Positions 13,978 through 15,721 of a stretch of DNA of 15,721 nt are shown one piece after another; within the stretch, counting starts at the first letter, position 1; every line of letters starts with the position of its first letter. The notes under the pieces are model-generated. The model saw only the letters and a list, made by a program, of their open reading frames with translations, made no database searches and was not told the origin of the DNA. Source of the DNA: Bacillota bacterium (GTDB taxonomy: Bacteria > Bacillota > Clostridia > Clostridiales > Clostridiaceae); NCBI GenBank assembly GCA_023417975.1, contig JAEZDX010000136.1, positions 1-15,721 on the forward strand, in the 5' to 3' direction. The position numbers and the translations under genes were made by a program.

Positions 13978-14846
13978 GAGTATTTGATGAGTTAAAGAAA
14001 AATATAGATTTAAAACTGGTGGAGTATTTTGAGAATAAAGGCAGCTATAATAAAGTTATATATGAAGCTATGAGTTATAGTTTATCTGTGGGAGGCAAAA
14101 GAATACGCCCCATATTGCTTATATTATGCTATAATCTTTATAAAAAAGATTATAATGAAGTCATGATGCCTGCATGTGCTATGGAAATGATACATACTTA
14201 TTCATTAATACATGATGACTTGCCGTGCATGGATAATGACGATTTAAGAAGAGGAAAACCTACTTGTCATAAAGTGTATGGCGATGCCATTGCAGTTTTA
14301 GCCGGAGACGGATTGCTGAATGAAGCTGCTAATGTTTTAATGGATTACTCCATAGAAAAAGGAAATGTGGCGTTAAAGGCTGCAAAAATCATACTTGATG
14401 CCAGCAGCGTAGAAGGTATGATTGGAGGACAAGTGGTTGATATTTTAAGTGAAGATAAGAAAATAGAGCTGGAACAGCTTAAGTATATGCACAGTAAGAA
14501 AACCGGTGCTCTAATAAAAGCAGCAATTTTGGCCGGTGCAGTACTTGGAGAAGCACCAGAGAAAGATTTGAAAGCATTGGAACTGTATGGAGAGAAGCTG
14601 GGAGTGGCATTTCAGATTAAAGATGATATTCTTGATGTAATAGGAGAAACATCTGTTTTAGGTAAGAAGACAAACAGTGATGTTGAAAATAACAAAACAA
14701 CATATGTTTCGGTTTACGGATTGGAGAGCTGTAAAAGCATTTGCGGCAGCTTGACTGAAGAATGTATAGAACTGTTAAAAGGATTAAATTCAAATACTTC
14801 TCATCTGCAAGACCTTACAAATTATCTTCTTATGAGAGAGTATTAA
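13974..14846 (+). CDS. ispA: Farnesyl diphosphate synthase (polyprenyl synthetase family)
   Basis: A 290-aa trans-isoprenyl diphosphate synthase that condenses isopentenyl diphosphate with dimethylallyl and geranyl diphosphate to make farnesyl diphosphate for cell-wall lipid carrier and quinone synthesis. Motifs are GGKRIRP (40-46), the first Asp-rich motif DDLPCMD (81-87, with the two-residue insertion of bacterial FPP synthases and Tyr five residues before it), RRGKPTCH (92-99), and the second Asp-rich motif DDILD (217-221). ATG overlaps the xseB stop by 4 nt. The context with dxs immediately downstream fits the non-mevalonate isoprenoid pathway. Product chain length is assigned by motif, so geranylgeranyl synthesis is not formally excluded. 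Confidence 0.95.
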   Translation: MRVFDELKKNIDLKLVEYFENKGSYNKVIYEAMSYSLSVGGKRIRPILLILCYNLYKKDYNEVMMPACAMEMIHTYSLIHDDLPCMDNDDLRRGKPTCHKVYGDAIAVLAGDGLLNEAANVLMDYSIEKGNVALKAAKIILDASSVEGMIGGQVVDILSEDKKIELEQLKYMHSKKTGALIKAAILAGAVLGEAPEKDLKALELYGEKLGVAFQIKDDILDVIGETSVLGKKTNSDVENNKTTYVSVYGLESCKSICGSLTEECIELLKGLNSNTSHLQDLTNYLLMREY

Positions 14847-14870
14847 ATCAGGAACGAAAAGGAAGATCTT

Positions 14871-15721
14871 ATGATGTATAAAATACTTAACAGCTTTGAT
14901 GAACCTGCGGATATTCAAAAAATGACATTGGAAGAGTTGAAAACCCTAAGCAATGAAATCAGAGCTTTTTTGATTGATAAGGTATCTAAGACCGGAGGGC
15001 ATTTGGCCTCAAATCTAGGCGTTGTTGAGCTTACAATAAGTTTATATAACGTGTTTAATTTTACTAATGACAGGTTAATTTGGGATGTGGGACATCAAGC
15101 CTACGTTCATAAAATACTTACGGGAAGAAAAGATGAATTTGATACTTTGAGAAAATATAAAGGTATCAGTGGTTTCCCTAAGCCCGATGAAAGCAGCTAT
15201 GATATGTTTAAAACAGGTCATAGCAGCACATCAATCTCAGCTGCATTAGGTATGGCTATTGTAAGGGATTTAAAGGGGGAAAAGCATAATGTTGTTGCTG
15301 TAATAGGAGATGGAGCTCTGACAGGCGGTATGGCCTTAGAAGCTTTAAATGATGCTGCTTACAGAAAAACAAAGATAATAATAGTTTTAAATGATAATCA
15401 AATGTCTATTGCAAAAAACGTAGGTGGACTTTCCACCTATTTAAGTAAGATGAGATTGGATCCTAGCTATAATAAGTTTAAGAATGAGTTCAATTCCACC
15501 ATGCTTAAAAGCTCCTTGGGAAAAGGTGTAGTAGATGGAATTAATAAAATAAAGGGCAGTATAAAGCAGATTATTGTACCGGGAATGTTCTTTGAAGACA
15601 TGGGAATTAAATATTTGGGACCAATTGATGGACATAATATTAAGGAGTTAAGTAAAGTTATGTCTTTGGCAAAAAAAATGGATGATGGACCTATTTTGAT
15701 TCATGCTATTACACAAAAGGG
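14871..15721 (+). CDS. dxs: 1-deoxy-D-xylulose-5-phosphate synthase (N-terminal part, runs off the window)
   Basis: The frame opens at ATG 14871 (a second ATG follows at 14874) after AAAGGAAG (14858-14865) and stays open to the end of the window: 283 codons of a protein usually about 620 aa. DXS condenses pyruvate and glyceraldehyde 3-phosphate with thiamine diphosphate, the first step of the MEP isoprenoid pathway. Motifs are TGGHLASNLG (41-50, catalytic-region His44), IWDVGHQAYVHKILTGR (70-86), KTGHSSTSIS (114-123), and the thiamine-diphosphate motif beginning GDGALTGGM (147-155) with NDNQMSI (174-180). Residue 283 is the last complete codon here; the gene continues beyond 15721. It lies 24 nt after ispA, in the same operon. 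Confidence 0.96.
   Translation, partial: MMYKILNSFDEPADIQKMTLEELKTLSNEIRAFLIDKVSKTGGHLASNLGVVELTISLYNVFNFTNDRLIWDVGHQAYVHKILTGRKDEFDTLRKYKGISGFPKPDESSYDMFKTGHSSTSISAALGMAIVRDLKGEKHNVVAVIGDGALTGGMALEALNDAAYRKTKIIIVLNDNQMSIAKNVGGLSTYLSKMRLDPSYNKFKNEFNSTMLKSSLGKGVVDGINKIKGSIKQIIVPGMFFEDMGIKYLGPIDGHNIKELSKVMSLAKKMDDGPILIHAITQK

Overview
The window is low-GC, AT-rich Firmicutes DNA, almost certainly from a Clostridium sensu stricto-like spore former. The grounds are the codon use, strong GGAGG ribosome binding sites, a complete spoIIIA sporulation operon layout, and the conserved neighbourhood efp - CD1247-type zinc-ribbon protein - spoIIIA - Asp23 protein - nusB - folD - xseA - xseB - ispA - dxs. 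All genes lie on the + strand. No tRNA, rRNA, CRISPR, insertion sequence or phage gene was seen. The species cannot be fixed from this sequence alone.

Region 1 (1-4258) is the 3' part of a type IV pilus / type II secretion-like operon. It holds the C-terminal half of a GspF/PilC inner-membrane platform protein, five small prepilin-like proteins in tightly overlapping frames, a single-pass protein resembling a GspL or PilM-PilN assembly component, and a small secreted or anchored PilO/GspM-like protein. One prepilin lacks the usual Glu5, as GspK-type tip pseudopilins do. Region 2 (4259-5516) is a promoter followed by efp (translation elongation factor P) and a small coiled-coil/zinc-ribbon protein, closed by a strong intrinsic terminator.

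Region 3 (5570-10640) is the spoIIIA operon, spoIIIAA to spoIIIAH. Its products form the mother-cell half of the SpoIIIA-SpoIIQ channel (feeding tube) needed for late forespore gene expression. The most notable finding of the window is here: spoIIIAA has an in-frame TGA at codon 244, between its Walker B motif and the conserved TTIHG histidine box. The frame afterwards continues cleanly to the normal end, overlapping spoIIIAB by 8 nt. A near-perfect Shine-Dalgarno sequence also sits 40 nt upstream of the spoIIIAA ATG, separated from it by a small hairpin.

Region 4 (10641-15721) starts with a good sigma-A promoter driving a yqhY-type Asp23/Gls24 gene that ends at a strong hairpin. A tightly packed housekeeping operon follows: nusB, folD, xseA, xseB, ispA and the 5' part of dxs, which runs off the window. 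It links rRNA antitermination, one-carbon metabolism, exonuclease VII and isoprenoid precursor synthesis. FolD lacks the Lys and Gln that the family uses for cyclohydrolase catalysis. This is a largely ordinary chromosomal region. I did not find an unmistakably new system, but the spoIIIAA stop, its odd leader, the FolD active site and the pilus operon architecture deserve checks.
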